NCBI GenBank assembly: GCA_947646735.1
Contig: CANTFK010000343.1
Location: 124,001-188,000 of the forward strand
Length of the DNA: 64,000 nt
Source: Peronospora farinosa
Lineage: Eukaryota > Oomycota > Peronosporomycetes > Peronosporales > Peronosporaceae
Reading direction: 5' to 3'
The notes beneath the pieces are model-generated. The model was not told the origin of the DNA and searched no databases. It saw nothing but the letters and a program-made list of their open reading frames with translations. Of the stretch, positions 43,893-55,577 are shown piece after piece (positions within the stretch are counted from its first letter, which is position 1; every line of letters begins with the position of its first letter). The translations under genes and the position numbers were made by a program.

Positions 43893-46800
43893 CCGTGCAC
43901 GTCGCACGGGTTTAGATTCGACCTCCCGAGAAGTCAGGAAATGCCAAAGTGCAGTTGGGGCGGGATGCCTTATTGTCGCGGAACCTAATGCTACCCCTAT
44001 GTTTAGAGTGATCGAACAAATGGGTAGCATAGTCCCTGAGGTTCCGAAAGGTCGGACCTCAACCCTTTTGGTCTATATCGCTCGAGTACGAGGCTATGAC
44101 CAAGTGATGACCCTTTTCGTGGATTCGGGTGCATCACAAAACTTTGTGAAACTCGCGGCTCTGAAAAGGAGACCGGCGAGTTATGAGTCGCTTTGCCAGG
44201 ATGGCAAGCGAAAAGAGGCGATCGTTCGTTTAGCGAACGGCGCGCTCGTAAAATCGGAGGGAGTTCAAGCTGAACTCGCCTTCAGTTTCAGTGACTTCTC
44301 TTGTAAAGAGAAGTTCACAGTGCTAGGTATGGAGAGTCCGTATGACCTCATCCTAGGCATGCCTTGGTTGGCTAAACACCAACCATGAATAGACTGGCGT
44401 ACACGCACAGTCGATAGCTCTACGCAAGACACCGGAAAGGATGTGCTCTTGCGAGAGGCTTATGTGACTGATGCTGTGTCCAACACATCTAGGCCTACTT
44501 TAGTAAATTAAGCTCGCTATGTCGAGGGTGCGATGACGGTATGTCAATCGACACCAGGAACTACCCAGCTCGAAAGGAGTGGTGTAGTTGGAAGTGCACT
44601 GGCGGAAAGACAGGTGACACATATTCCTACCCAGGTCGAAGAGACTGGTGTAGTGAATGGGGCGATGACAGGTAGTCATGCGTCCAATGGTCCTGCACAG
44701 AGCCGAGAGCCTGTGGCAGTTGATGGTGGGCTGACAGGAAGTCAAGCGCCACAAGAAACGGCACAGAGCCATGGGCCTGGTGTGGTTGGAAGGAGTGCGT
44801 TGGCTGAAATAGCAACGACACCTTCTTTCAGGTCAAAGGTCGTGGTGACTCGAAGAACGAGCACCAGACGTATTAAGACGATCAAGGGCACGTCGAAACG
44901 AGTGACCCTTGGATCAGTCTCGGTCCAAGAGGACGGACCTACGAAAGAGTTGTTCGAGGCCGTCGAATACAAGATAATGGATGCATCCTCAATTGAGGTA
45001 TTTCAACTTGTCTTGGCATCTGCCGAGGAGATAGTAAATCTCTCGGAGATGACGTGGGATCTGAACCTGTCCGAACTAAAGGAAGGAAAGATCCGCGAGA
45101 TAGTCGCACCAGTTCGAGAAGAGAACGTGGTGGACTGTTGCTCTTCATCCACAATAGACGAGAGCGTCTTGGAAACCGACAAAAAGAAACGGTTCGCTGC
45201 TCAAGGCTGGGAAGCCTTGAAGGACAGCCCGTTCTATGATGTTCTGTGGAAACACCGTGATGTGTTTCCAGCAGAAGTGCCAAGCCGCCTACCGGCCGAT
45301 AGGGGCATCAGGCACGAAATTGACCTGGAGCCTGGCACCAAGTATTGTGTGACCAGGCAATGACCGTTGCCGAAGGAACAAGTCGATTACATCGATGAGT
45401 TCTTCGACAAGCGAGCCAAGGCGGGACATGTACGTGAGAGCAAGTCACCTCACTGCAGCCCGACCTTCTGTGTGCGTAAAGCAAAAGGTGGATGGCGCGT
45501 GGTTCATGCTTATAATAAGCTGAACACGGCCACCATTCCAGCTCAAACGCCGATCCCGCGGAAAGATGTCTTGTTGAATTCCATGGGAAAGTCAACTATC
45601 TTTTCCGCGTTGGATCTGAAGGATAGGTTCTGATGAGAGATACCGATGTAGCCAAAACGGCAGTAAGCACCCCAAGCGGTATGCTGTGGGAGTGGCTTGT
45701 GATGCCACAAGGGTTGAGAAATGCTCCAGAAACATTCAACAGCGTGGTGGCTCACATGATGCGTCAGCATCGTACCTACGCGCCCCATTACTTTGACGAT
45801 GTATTCGTGCATAGTAGGACGGAGGACGGTCTGAGCGCGATAGAGTCGCACAAGCGTCATTTAGACGCTGTGTTGCAGACTCTGGGTGACGACCAATTAT
45901 ACGTGAACTTGAAAAAGTGCGTAATAGGGGTCCCCTAGATACCTATACTGGGCTGCATCGTATGTACACACGGTGTACGAGCAAACCCAGAAAAAATAAG
46001 GCTATCCAGGAATGGACAGTCCCACGTCATATGAAAGATCTGCGCCAATTATTTAGCTCGCTAATTACTTGTATAAGTACAGCAGTAATTATGCGGAGCA
46101 GCCTAAGCCATTGTCTGACCTTTTGAAAAAGGATACAGAATGGACTTGGTCAAAGGAACAAGAAGATGCGTTCACATCAGTGAAGCAATCTCTTGTAGAG
46201 GCACCGGGCTTGGCATTGCCAGACGCGGATAAGCCCTTTAGCGTCGTCTGCGATGAAAGCAATTTTGCAATCGGCAGCGCGCTCATGCAAAAGGATGACA
46301 ACGGTGTTTACCGTGTCATATCTTATCAGTATCGGCTTTTGAAAGCCGTAGAGCTGAATTACCCTGTGCACGACAAGGAGCTACTTCCATTAAGTATGCT
46401 CTTGTGAAGTTTCGGGTGCACCTCTTGGGCACCGAACCTTTTGTCGTTTATACGGATCACGCATCACTGCGGACCGCTATAAATACACCACACCTCTCGC
46501 CGAGAATGGCGAGATGGCTATGATTCTTCTCTGAATTTAATCTCAAAGTTGAGTATAAGTCGGGTAAGTCGAATGTCTTGGCTGACGCGTTATCGCGCAG
46601 ACCAGACTTTGAGGCAAAACACCAGGAAAGTGTGTCTCGTGCGAAAGCACAAGGTGAGTCGTCAACATTGGCAGCCATGAAGGCCTACCATGTGACGAGC
46701 TCAATGGCCTCCGAGTTAAAGGAGTGTTACAGTCAGGACGAACATTGTCTCCTGCTGTTGGATCATATTGGTGGACGAAAGGTTACCCTTCCGTCGCACC

Positions 46801-47465
46801 TGAAAGCGAAACTAAATTGCTTTAGTTACAATGATGGCCTATTATGGCATCAACTGTCACCTTGTGATCCCTTGAGAATCTGTGTCCTTCATGACACAGA
46901 TCTCAAGCTGATGATACTTCACGAGTGCCATGATGCGCCATCTAGTGGGCATCTGGGCCGTGAAAAGACATTCTTACGAGTATCAGAGGAATTTTGGTGG
47001 CCCCACCTATACCAGTGGGTGGCCAACTATATATGCTTATGCGAAGAGTGTCTGCGCATAAAGCCTGCACCTTCGAACAGTGCGCCACTGAAGCCACTGC
47101 CGATTCCAACTGAATGTTGGAAGTCGGTCAGTTTAGACTTCATGTTTGGCTTACCGCCTGACCATAAAGGCAGGACGGGGCTCGTCGTCTTTGTAGACAG
47201 ACTGAGCAAGATGGTGCATTTGGCACCATGTAGCACCAAGATCTCAGGAAAAGAGGCTGCCCTCTTATTCCTGGAGCATGTGTATCGACTACACGGGATG
47301 CCCGAGTCCATAGTATCGGACCGGGATCCGCGTTTTACGTCAGGTTTTTGGCGTCATGTATTTGAGCTGATAGGTAAAAAAACTCCACATGTCAACAGCC
47401 GATCATCATTAAACTGATGGCCAAACAGAACGTGTTTAATCGAGTCGTGGTGGATATATTGAGCA
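43893..47465 (+). pseudogene. A3 pol, cut by element C
   Basis: Follows the B2 target duplication. Protease: VDSGASQNF (about 44121). Shared stops: TGA 44386-44388, TAA 44509-44511, TGA 45361-45363. The repeat linker is at about 44550-44820. The RT start is followed by a private deletion at about 45627 (LDLKD then stop), then the palm YFDD (about 45791). The stop after CVIGVP (45936-45938), the shift at 46050, the shift at 46388 and TGA at about 46520 all match A2. RNase H end, HHCC domain and integrase core ([19 protein letters not shown]) lie in 46578-47417. The sequence ends at GAGCA 47461-47465, where C is inserted. Confidence 0.86.
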
Positions 47466-48413
47466 TGTGGTGAAGTGCCAGGGGAAGTCAGAGTTTAAAG
47501 GGAATGGGAACAGAGAGCAAGAGAATTTCTGGTAACCCCCCCGAGGGAGTGACCACGACCCGGCCTCGCGGATCTACAACCTCACACCAGGCCCCAGCCT
47601 TATTAAGAATATAAGGACCCAGACGTTCGGAGCCAGCACAGGCCCCAGGCCCAGGAAACAGGTTCCACGGCCCAGGGTACCAGGGCCCAATGTCCGAGGG
47701 CGCAGAATCGGTACACTGAATATCGAAGATTACAGAAAGTACAGGTACCAAGGAGCCAATTCTTCCTCCAAGAGGCGACACGTGGCACTATCCAGATCAA
47801 AGGGTTAGGGTTAGACAAGAATAGCATACAAAGTATAAGGTAAATAAACACACTCGAATTTGCTTTACACGTGGCAGCTCCGAACGCCTCCTCTTAGCTT
47901 CTACGTCGCTGCACCTCTTCCGGGCGGGATATCTTTTGCCCCCCCCCCCCGACGTCAGCAGGTGTTAGACGGCTTAAGATACGCAAGTTGAACCTCAGGA
48001 TAGTTGGCCTGAGGTGTCAAGTATAAGTGTCAAAACACCCAACACCCACTACAGGAAGCGGTTTCCCTACGGAGAACAAGAGAAAGGGGTCCAAGGACCA
48101 AGAAAGAGTTAGACACCGAAAGGGGTACGTAGTACCAGGTGCATTGCTCTCGACACAGTCGATTGAGCCCAAGAAGCCCTGGGCCCGAGTGAAGTATATC
48201 CACTCGTGGGCCCCCAAGTCCCTCCATACAAGGACCAAGTCTATAAGTCTTTTTCGTCTAACGAGGAGCAAGACCAGCCAAGCCGACGGGTACACAAGGT
48301 GAGAACCAAGGTTAACGCGACACGGTATCGGGGTACCCCCTCCGTAAGTCGGTAGTCCGGCGCTGTGTGTGTTTGTGGATCTCCTACGTCGTTTGAAAAT
48401 CCACTCCACCACA
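47466..48413 (+). repeat. C 5' LTR (948 bp)
   Basis: TGTGGTGAAGTGCC to CCACTCCACCACA. The first roughly 190 bp are near-identical to 57385-57583. The 3' part matches, diverged and inverted, the solo LTR at 33722. It contains a C-run (about 47940-47950). Confidence 0.85.
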
Positions 48414-50886
48414 ATGGTGCGCGTGCCCGGATCTTCGGGAGACGCGGGATTTCATTGTGAGTCCCACGATGAAGGAAAGACAACGTTCAAGATGGAACAA
48501 GGGACGACCAAGACACTGGAAACCGGATCGCCAGTGATCAAGAAGGATGAAGGATCGGAGGACCTGCAGAGACCGATGAGGAGCTCTGCTATTGAGGTCA
48601 AGGTGGAATATGAAGAAAAACCACAAAATCCTCACCCTTACGTCTTCGTTGAAGAAGACAACATGGGCCATAATAAATATTATGGTCCAGGGGTCCCAAG
48701 TTTGACAGCGAATGCCAAAAAACAAGGGACCTCGAAACACGTCTCCCAAGCCACTACTCAAGAAAAATCGGTGCCTAAGAACAAGAAAAAGAAGATTGCC
48801 AAGTTGAAGGCACCGAGAGGCGGAGACACGACAGACGAGTCGGGAGAGAGCCAAGGTGTGGCTAGCACAGATTGGACGGAAGAGGACCTGGAAGAAGCAT
48901 ATCACCAGAGCAAGTTGAAGACGTTTTGCGAAAGGATTCGGTGATGAAGACGCTCAAGGTCAAGCTGCTAGACCAGTATCATGGTCCGATAACGGCCCTG
49001 CCTATCGCAACAACAGACCTGGAGGTCCTCAAGGCCCTGATGAACCTGCTTCACGAAGCCGGGATGGCCGCTGGAAATTTTACGGCTGAGACCCTCTTTG
49101 ATTTTGGTTTTGAGACCCTGAAGAATACCCTTGTAGCCTTGCATAGTCATAACAAGGCGTTAGTGGGTGAGATTCCCCCAAGGAGGTACCCCGTCATGTG
49201 GGAACAGCAGCTGTTCCTGGTCTAGGCTCTTCAGCAGGTTCCCACGATGAATCATCATCGAGGTACCAGTACGAGTCGGCCACTTCGTCTATGGTCTCGG
49301 CCCTAATGGATACCGTGGATCGGATGCAGCTGGGACTAACCGGTGCAGCGTTGCTCGAAGCACGCGGAATTCGCGAAACAGGAAAGATGGATGCAGCGAA
49401 CCCGAAGCCCAGCCACAAGTACGTGAAGATGTGACAGGAGCCCGGTGCAAATTCGAGCCAGGGTCGTTGTACACAGCAATTGATCAGAATGTAAAGCCTG
49501 AGGCAGGGTCCCCTGGTGGTCTCCAGTCATTTTTCGAAAAGTCGATGGCCAAGTTCCTGGAAGAGAAGGGACCCACCCGAACGCATCGGACAGGGGACGG
49601 ATCCTGAGGGGCCGAGGCCCACTTTACCCTGGGCCCTCCCAGAGAGCCGATCACCTGGGGTCACCACGTGAATTCCAGGATGTGGACATGGAATCAGCAG
49701 AGTCTACTAATGGAGAGTACGATCCGGATGATTTGACGTTTCCGTTTGCCTCGGCGACGAGCGACTGTGGCCACGGCTACAGCAGGGGGCCCCTACGGTT
49801 ATTCCCCATATACGGGTGTCAGCCTCATCGGACTTAAAGGAATTTAACGGGAGGGACCATGATGAGGACCGTGCCCGAAGATGGAGCTCCAAAGTGAAGA
49901 TTTCATTTATCCGAGACCAGGCCCCAGACAGTGATAAATGTGGGTCCTTCTCACGGGTCCGGCTCAGAACTGGTACCGACAACTGGGTCGGACGGTACGT
50001 GGCGACTGGAAGCTACTTTTGCAAGAATTTCAAGCCCACTTCTGCGGCCTAGGTGTGTCTGTGGCCCGGCACTATATTCATGCAAGGGAGAATCCGACGA
50101 GTCACCACTGGAATACTTGTACTTTTTGAATGTGGCGGGGCTCAGAGCCAAGTTAAAGATTAAGATGGGCCCCCCTCAGGTGAAACGTGAACATGTAGAA
50201 CATTACGTGGAGACTTTGGACGATCGCGAACTGGCGGACCAGCTCACCATGCTCAGAATTTCGGATCCAGATGACCTGGAAGAGGTTCTGCTAGCGCGCC
50301 AACGAGCGAAGGCGCGTCACGGAAAGGTCCTGTTTGGCTCCAGCAAGTTTCGCCAAAATACCCCGACCCCCCTGACCGAGACTATAACAAAAATAAACCA
50401 AGACGTCCTGTCTAAGCCATCTGAGCTAAATCAGGAAGTGAAAGTGAGCAAGAGTCCAGCTCCAGTGGATCTGAGGGGGAGGGAGACCTGAGACGAATTT
50501 ATGCGGAAGCGACCAAAGCCCACACTGGTAGGTCTCGGGACGTGGATGGACCTCGAGACCATCAGGGCCCGAATCAGGATAAGGGCCGGTGTGCGCCGGA
50601 GGGCCCCGGAAAAAGACCGGGCCTAGAGGCCCCGCTAACGAAGTGTACCCAATGTGGATCCAGGAAGCATGGGGACCTGGACTGTTGGAAGCGACTAGTA
50701 TGCGAAAGAAGTGGAAAGAAGGGGCACCCGGCCGACCGCTGTTTTTTTGTGTGTCGCGGTTGTAACGAGATCCACGACGCGGGGAAGTGCCAGATGGAGG
50801 CGTTCTACAACTTGAATAGCCAATGGTACAACCCGACCAAGCATGCGGGGCAGCTGATGGAGACTGCCGAGAAGATGTTAAATTAG
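48414..50886 (+). pseudogene. C gag (frameshifted)
   Basis: Starts with ATG directly at the LTR edge (MVRVPGSSGD). The basic, Lys-rich N-terminal part (48414-48944) continues in other frames (48872-49225; 49198-49434; 49931-50491), the last with a gag-core-like helical region. Nucleocapsid at 50542-50886: CTQCGSRKHGDLDC, then CERSGKKGHPADRC (second Cys replaced by Ser), then CRGCNEIHDAGKC, giving three consecutive Cys/His clusters, one defective. Several frame changes prevent expression. Confidence 0.75.
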
Positions 50887-51035
50887 GACGCTCGCCAGGT
50901 TTGAATCTGGTACGAGCCGAGCGTTCTGATTGCTACATTTATGCATTTGTGGAGAAGCATCCGGTGGAGAAGGTCAATAAGATAGATTAATCGATTGGAA
51001 ATACATCGGACTTATGTATTAATTCTTTAGCTGTT

Positions 51036-54000
51036 GTGGCCAATGCACGTATATCCAATGAATATACACGGGAGGAGCCGGTGATGATGCTGGAATTATT
51101 GCCGGAAGAATCGAGAGGATACTGGATACATCATGCTCCAAAAAAATGGTTCAAGCAGGCTAAGGCCTCTGGTAAGGTAAAAAATGCTCGCGCGAATCTA
51201 CTCTTCGATTCCGGTGCCGAGATATCTATTCTGGATACCGCCTTTGCTCGTAAGGTAGGCTGCCAAACTGATACGAGCGAGAGACAAGAGTGTGTGGGTA
51301 TTGGAGAAGTGGTATACACCACGGAGACGAGCAAAAGTGAAGATTACGCTTAATGGAGTGTTGGTATATTTTTTCGACGTATGGGTTGGTTCCCTGGTTG
51401 GTCAGGATGCACTCTGGAAATGGATTTTATGGTGCTAGCCGTAATACGATTGGACATGGCAGATGGAACTATTTGCTTACCAGATGATGTGCGAATCCAG
51501 CTGGAAGGTCGCAAGACCTTGTATAGCGGACATATTTTGGAAGTGAAATTGGGCCAATATGTGAATACGTCAGTGACTAAGTACGTGGAAGTTCCATTGA
51601 GAGGTTTGTATCAGACCAGTGAAAATTATGGATTACCCGTGGAGAACGATGGGTGACTACAATGGTACAGGGGTATGGACGACGCCAGTGTGTAAGGGTC
51701 ACCAATGTTAGTGACAAGAATTTAATTCTGCACGAAGACACCAAACTGGGCATTTGGCTAACCAAGGACCGGGTCCCTCGATCTCAAGGATTTGTGTCAG
51801 TAGGTTCTAGGAGGTATGCTGAATGGCAGAACCTAGCCTACCAAGCTACCACTGACGAAGAAGATTCCGAACCCTTTCAAGAAGAAGAATACCAAGGTCT
51901 CATGGTCGAGAAACCCCAGTATAAACCACAGAAAGAATATTGTCACGAACAGGAGCCTAAGCCTCAGTGGTTACTACAGTGCTGGGTGTTCATCCGAGGA
52001 GCCCCGAGTCAGCACTGCCGGACTTAGAGGTAGGAGAAGATACTTTTGACGGGAACCAATCAGCAGAAGTCAGCCTAAGCAAAGAAGCCCCAAGAATTGA
52101 CGAGTTCGGGATGGAGAAGGTCCAATCACGGAGGGGTCAACAAGATAATGGAGCCGAGGCAAATATAGCCGATGACCAGGTCTGGGTCCACGAGGTTGGA
52201 GAGCTATGCGCGGAAAGATATTGACAAAAACTGGTAAACTGGTCGATTATCCCTGAGGTCGCCCCTTCTACAAACGAAGTCAAGATGGAAGATATCCAAA
52301 TTCCAGACCCTGGTGTAACTCCAAAGATCAAGTGGACCGTCTCCGCCAGATCATTTGGCAGAAACGTCATCTGTTGATGGGAAAAGGCAACGCGTTACCA
52401 CCAGCAGCCCGAGGAGCGGTGTGCGACATCGATGTGGGAAATGCACGGCCTATCGCCCAACGTGTACGGAAAGTGGCCCCTCAGTTTAGGGAGAAGCTGT
52501 CGGACCTAAATAAGGGCCTGCTATCGTCTAAAATCATCCAGCCTTCTACCTCACCATGTGCCAGCCCAATTGTGATCATCGTCAAGAAGAATGAACTGGA
52601 TATAAGGTTGTGTATGATTACCGGATGGTGAACGAGCTGACACGCCTCATGGTGTACCCTATGCCTCTCGTAAACGAATTTTTGGAAGATTTGGACGAAG
52701 CCCTACGGTATTGCTCGCTGGACATGGCCAGTGGTTTTTGGGTATTCGGTATGACTGAGAGGGCTCGTTTGATTTCGGCATTTGTGACTCCGTTTGGGTT
52801 GTTCGAGTGGAGAAGAATGCCGTTTGGACTAAAGAATGCGCCGCAGATCTATCAGAGATTTTTGGATAATGCTTTATATGGATTTTTTACGATTTCCTCA
52901 GAGCCGGGCTTTGACAAACAAGAGGACCTGTTCGAGGTGGGCCATCCAGAGGGAGACCTCAAGAAGTCTATATTAGGACGTTGGTCCTATATCGACGACA
53001 TTTTGGTGACCTCGGAGTCATGGGATGACTTATGCGTGAAAGTGGAACGACTTTTGGAGGTGTGTGACAAGTGGAACTTATCGATCAGCGCAGTTAAGAG
53101 CTCACGGGGCTGTCAAAAGGTAAATTACCTTGGCTACCAAGTGTCAGCTGAAGGGCTGGAGGCCCACCCTAAAGACCTTCAGTCCTTGGAGGACTTACCG
53201 TTGCCCACTACCCTGAAAGCTATGCAGTCGTTTCTCGGGAGTCTCAACTATTACAGTCGGTTCCTGGAGGAATATGCCATTTATGCGTCCATCCTGTACG
53301 AACTGAGGGAAGTAGATTATCACGTATTACGAATCCGGATAAGCAGGACTGGGGACATACGGGGAGATGACCAGGAGGAGGACCGACGGGCCCGTGTGCA
53401 GGTGGCATTTACGTGTGGAAAGATTGAGATGAACTACGCTTTGGATGATGAAGATCTTCTTCTGTACTGCCCTAACCATGGAACAGCAGATGAGGACCGT
53501 GATGGGTTGATTCGGCTAGTTATACCGGAAAGTCTACAACAAGACTTTCTACACCACTACCATACGAGTCTAGAAGGGGGACACCAGGGAATTGGCCGTA
53601 CATACCAACGGATCCGGAAAAATTTCTATTGGAAAGGCTTAATCCGGAGTGTTCAGAGCTATGTTGCCACTTGCGTAGACTGCGAGACTGGCAAAGGTGG
53701 CCCCACCTTACGAGGGAGAACTCCAGGAAACATTCAAGCTACCTACTCGTTCCAAGTTATCGCGATGGACCATATCCCATCGTTTCCCAAGTCGTTCAAG
53801 GGTAATAAAGAGCTGTTAATTTGGGCGGACCTGTTTACAAGATATGTGATTGCCAAGTCTAGCTCGTCGAGGTCGGCCCAAACCGTGGCAGAAGGTTACG
53901 AAGAGTGCGTATTCCGTCGGTTTGGGGCCAGGGAGGCGATCCATCACGACAGAAAACCCAGTTTCATGTCAGATTTCTTTCGTGCTTTCAACCGCATAAT

Positions 54001-55008
54001 TGGGCAGAAACAGCGGTCGACTATGACGTATCGACCACAGGCCAATGGCACAGCAGAGAGAATGGTACAGACCTCATTACACGGTCCATCAAAATGTATT
54101 TGTCAGAGGTAGATCAGAAGGACTGGGATGCCTATGCAGAAAGGACCACTTTCGCGTTGAATACGGCCCAGGACCGGATCCGAAAGGAGACGCCATTTTT
54201 CTTGGTACATGGCTGGGACGCCCGAAGTACTCTAGAAGCCACCATACCGTTAGGCAGCACGAAGCGGCGTGAATGTGAGCCCCGTTAATGGCGATATAGC
54301 GTACAACGTCAGGATCGCAGAGCGAGAGAACAGGCCAACGAATTTTTACGATCTGCGATGGAAAGTCGGGCCCAGGCCCACAATGAGGAGGTGGTTGATG
54401 GTCATATTGAGGTAGAGTCCCAAGTCTCATTATATTTGGACCGGGTCAAGGAGGGTTATGCTCGAAAACTGGCACATCTATGGCATGGGCCGTTCCGAGT
54501 GAAAGAACTGGTGGGTGACTATGCCGTTCGGTTAGACATCAGTGGAACAGACTACCGTATATACCCGTTGGTACACGTTTCAGAATTGATGCTGGTACGG
54601 CAATACCCGGATAGACCAGATACAGTGTTGGTGGTAGACGAAGCGAACCGGGTGGATTTTGATGAAGCTCTATTGCCAGAAGACAGTTGGGTCGCGGAAC
54701 TTGAAGATGACGAATACGAAACGGAAAAAATTCTAGACAGACGTATGGGAAGGAAACTCGGTACGGACGGATCCGGTGTGAATACCTGGTACAATGGAAA
54801 GGATATCCTGACCCGTCATGGGTGGATGAGGTGGACCTCAACTGCGGTGGATTGCTTAGGGACTATGAGCGCAGGCAGGTTACTCGGAACCGATTCGAGG
54901 CAATGCAGAGTCATGACGAGTAGTGGGGAGAGTTCATCTTGGGAAGGCCAAGGTGATGCAAGGAGGAGGCGGTATTTGTTATACATTTATAAAGGGGTCA
55001 AGTTATAA
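51036..55008 (+). pseudogene. C pol: protease, RT, integrase, chromodomain; RNase H not found
   Basis: Protease FDSGAEISILD is at about 51210. RT starts in 52332-52631 (KIIQPSTSPCASPIVIIVKKN) and continues in a 500-codon frame (52610-54112): SLDMASGFW, MPFGLKNAP, then about 35 extra residues before YIDDILV (about 52990), and NYLGYQVS. After LNYYSRFLEEYA (about 53275) the frame passes within about 55 residues into the integrase zinc domain (HHYHTSLEGGH ... CVDCETG) with no RNase H motifs. The integrase core shows DHIPSF, HHDRKPSFMSDFF and NGTAERM. Later frames (53905-54288; 54358-55008) carry the GPFRVKELVGDYAVRLD region and YETEKILDRR, a chromodomain start. Confidence 0.82.
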
Positions 55009-55577
55009 TATTCGAGAGTGCGGCAGCACAACAGAGATTGCGAAGTATTGTGAAAGTCCCAGAGTACCAGGGTACCGTGGCCCAGGGTACCGGGGTACCG
55101 GGGTATAGGCCCAAAGAAAAGGAACGTGAAGTTATGGGGAAAAGCATTAGAGCAGAAAAACTATTGCGGATACGTGGGAAGCTATCTGGAAAAGCATTTT
55201 GTGTATCGTTGGTCGCGCGAAATTTGCCAGAGAGACAAGGGACCTGGAAGGCGGGGTGTTCCTGAATGTTCTTGCGATAGAAGACGCGCCAGGGGACAGT
55301 GTCGTCTTAGGTCTGCAAATCCCCTAACAAACTCAACTGAGAATCCTCCAAGGTGACAATCGGGTACCAAACGGTCAGCTGACGGGTCGGAATCATAGGC
55401 TGGAAGTAAGGGTCAAGAAGAATGTCCAGGTCACAGTGACCGGCCTTCATCCCTAAGACCTTCTTAAGTACTTCCATCCAAGCCCTCACAGCCTTGGCCC
55501 GCCGTTTCTTCCTCGCATCGAACAGCCGAGAGGCGTATTGGCTCTTCGTACGAGGTTCGGAAAAAAGAGGAAGTCAG
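55009..55577. other. C 3' non-coding stretch
   Basis: Between the pol end and the opposite-strand ORF. It contains a GGTACC-rich direct repeat at 55060-55105 (CAGGGTACC and CGGGGTACC units) similar to text in the 5' LTR near 47670-47690. Short frames occur on both strands without a recognised domain. Confidence 0.5.

Larger units (their letters stand above)
32858..47465 (+). mobile_element. Gypsy family A, copy A3, host of three later insertions
   Basis: A diverged family-A element: LTR (32858-33421), gag split by a C-type solo LTR (33722-35264) and by complete B2 (36071-43892), then protease, linker, RT, RNase H and integrase up to 47465, where element C begins. No A3 sequence is seen beyond C, so the integrase end, 3' region and 3' LTR are missing. 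Order of events: A3 first, then the solo-LTR parent, B2 and C independently. Coding parts share many lesions with A1 and A2. Confidence 0.88.
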
